From an uncultured Eubacteriales bacterium (lineage in GTDB: Bacteria > Bacillota > Clostridia > Oscillospirales > Oscillospiraceae): a stretch of DNA of 13,554 bases. The DNA is taken from NCBI GenBank assembly GCA_900545805.1, contig URAL01000043.1, forward strand, positions 1 to 13,554, read 5' to 3'. This document shows positions 13,138-13,554 of this stretch, one piece after another. The notes beneath the pieces are model-generated. The model was given only the letters and a program-made list of their open reading frames with translations. It made no database searches and was not told the DNA's origin. A program made the translations under genes and the position numbers. Each line of letters begins with the position of its first letter. The first letter of the stretch is position 1.

Positions 13138-13445
13138 ACAAAAGAATTGTTCGCATTTTTTCCATTTTCATCATAAATTATCACTGGAATATATTGAACA
13201 TCTGTGCCTTCAATATTGCTAAAAGTCAGCTTGAATTTCGCAGAAACAAGTAAGCCGCCTATTGTGGGTAAAACATCATATTGAAATATATATTCATCAA
13301 TTCTATCTGTTTGATATTTTAGTGGTCTGTTTATGAATGAAATCATTTTGCAATTTTGCACATCAGAAAATTGAATGCTGTTCTCTGATTCACACAAAGT
13401 AAAAGAAGTGTCTCTCTTATACATCTCAGATATTTCATATAGCAC
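13134..13445 (-). CDS. N-terminal half of a split Imm11/DUF1629-like immunity protein
   Basis: A 103-codon frame starting at GTG 13445, chosen because a perfect AGGAGG (13455-13460) lies nine bases upstream; an ATG immediately after the AGGAGG is too close and in another frame. It contains the mid-protein segment PLKYQTDRIDEYIFQYDVLPTIG and ends ENGKNANNSFV before TGA at 13134-13136. With the next frame it makes a protein of about 206 residues, the usual size for the Imm11 family. One extra T in the TTTT run just before the stop would fuse the frames. The gene is therefore a frameshift pseudogene, a sequencing error, or expressed by coupling or slippage. There is no signal peptide or membrane segment. 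Confidence 0.6.
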   Translation of the reverse strand: MLYEISEMYKRDTSFTLCESENSIQFSDVQNCKMISFINRPLKYQTDRIDEYIFQYDVLPTIGGLLVSAKFKLTFSNIEGTDVQYIPVIIYDENGKNANNSFV

Positions 13446-13486
13446 TGACTCATACCTCCTAATTATGTAAATTAGTCTATTCTGAT

Positions 13487-13553
13487 TTATCGTTTCCTCA
13501 TTTTCTCCCCCGCTGCGGGTTTGGATTTTTCAGCAAGTCCGACTTCTGTGCAA
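13487..13553 (-). CDS. Possible 3' end of an upstream gene, partial
   Basis: A minus-strand frame enters from the right edge and stops with TAA at 13487-13489, ending EKSKPAAGEKMRKR, about 30 bases before the immunity-gene ribosome binding site. The basic, Lys/Arg-rich tail looks like a real C terminus, but only 21 codons are visible and another frame ending near 13497 is equally open. No product can be named. Confidence 0.25.
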   Translation of the reverse strand, partial: CTEVGLAEKSKPAAGEKMRKR

Positions 13554-13554
13554 T

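Larger units (their letters stand above)
12289..13554. mobile_element. Accessory region, probable edge of an integrative element
   Basis: Base composition changes here. There is a structured, gene-poor stretch (12289-12825), then AT-rich genes unlike the core in codon use. The hairpin-dense stretch resembles sequences that I recall from Tn1549-like conjugative elements of gut Firmicutes, and an immunity-type gene is typical cargo. No integrase, relaxase or attachment site is visible inside the window, so the boundary and class are inference. Confidence 0.45.

Noticed and set aside
1..13554. CRISPR array, tRNA, rRNA or a complete insertion sequence
   Set aside because: Reading through the window showed no regularly spaced repeats, tRNA-like cloverleafs or rRNA segments, and no transposase or integrase gene.

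Overview
The window looks like a chromosomal segment of an endospore-forming, probably gut-associated member of the Clostridia, perhaps Oscillospiraceae-like. The evidence is a pro-sigma-K-type sporulation sigma factor, an MreB actin homologue, ComF and RecD2 of Firmicutes type, and consistently strong GGAGG-type ribosome binding sites. Both edges of the window appear to touch mobile DNA.

Left edge (1-573): the 5' half of sigK on the minus strand. Its homology to the family stops abruptly after residue 110, at the CIEN|EILM position where, as I recall, skin-type intervening elements interrupt sigK in other spore formers. The outermost ~83 bases are therefore probably the end of an inserted element. 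A divergent intergenic region follows, with a sigma-A-like promoter towards the right and a weak sigma-E-like box towards sigK.

Core (574-12090): a plus-strand 899-residue iron-sulfur flavoprotein joins a winged-helix/cysteine-rich ferredoxin-like module to a GltD/NfnB-like NAD(P)H oxidoreductase. It ends at a strong terminator and is followed by a CsoR-family metal-sensing repressor with a His-rich N-terminal extension. Convergent to these is a long minus-strand unit: ybaK, uvrA, a small membrane protein, recD2, comF and mreB. Several of its genes overlap or nearly touch, and it starts from a near-consensus sigma-A promoter (TTGAAA-17-TATAAT). The unit groups translation quality control, DNA repair, competence/recombination and cell-shape functions. 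The MreB has Thr where the family has its catalytic Glu. Upstream lies a separately terminated TetR-family regulator.

Right edge (about 12289-13554): accessory DNA. It opens with a 66-base nested inverted repeat, then about 500 bases with several more strong hairpins and no convincing gene. An AT-rich gene resembling the Imm11/DUF1629 immunity family follows, broken into two overlapping reading frames by an apparent one-base shift in a T run. The style resembles the ends of Tn1549-like conjugative elements of gut Firmicutes, but that comparison is from memory. No RNA genes, CRISPR arrays or complete transposases were seen.
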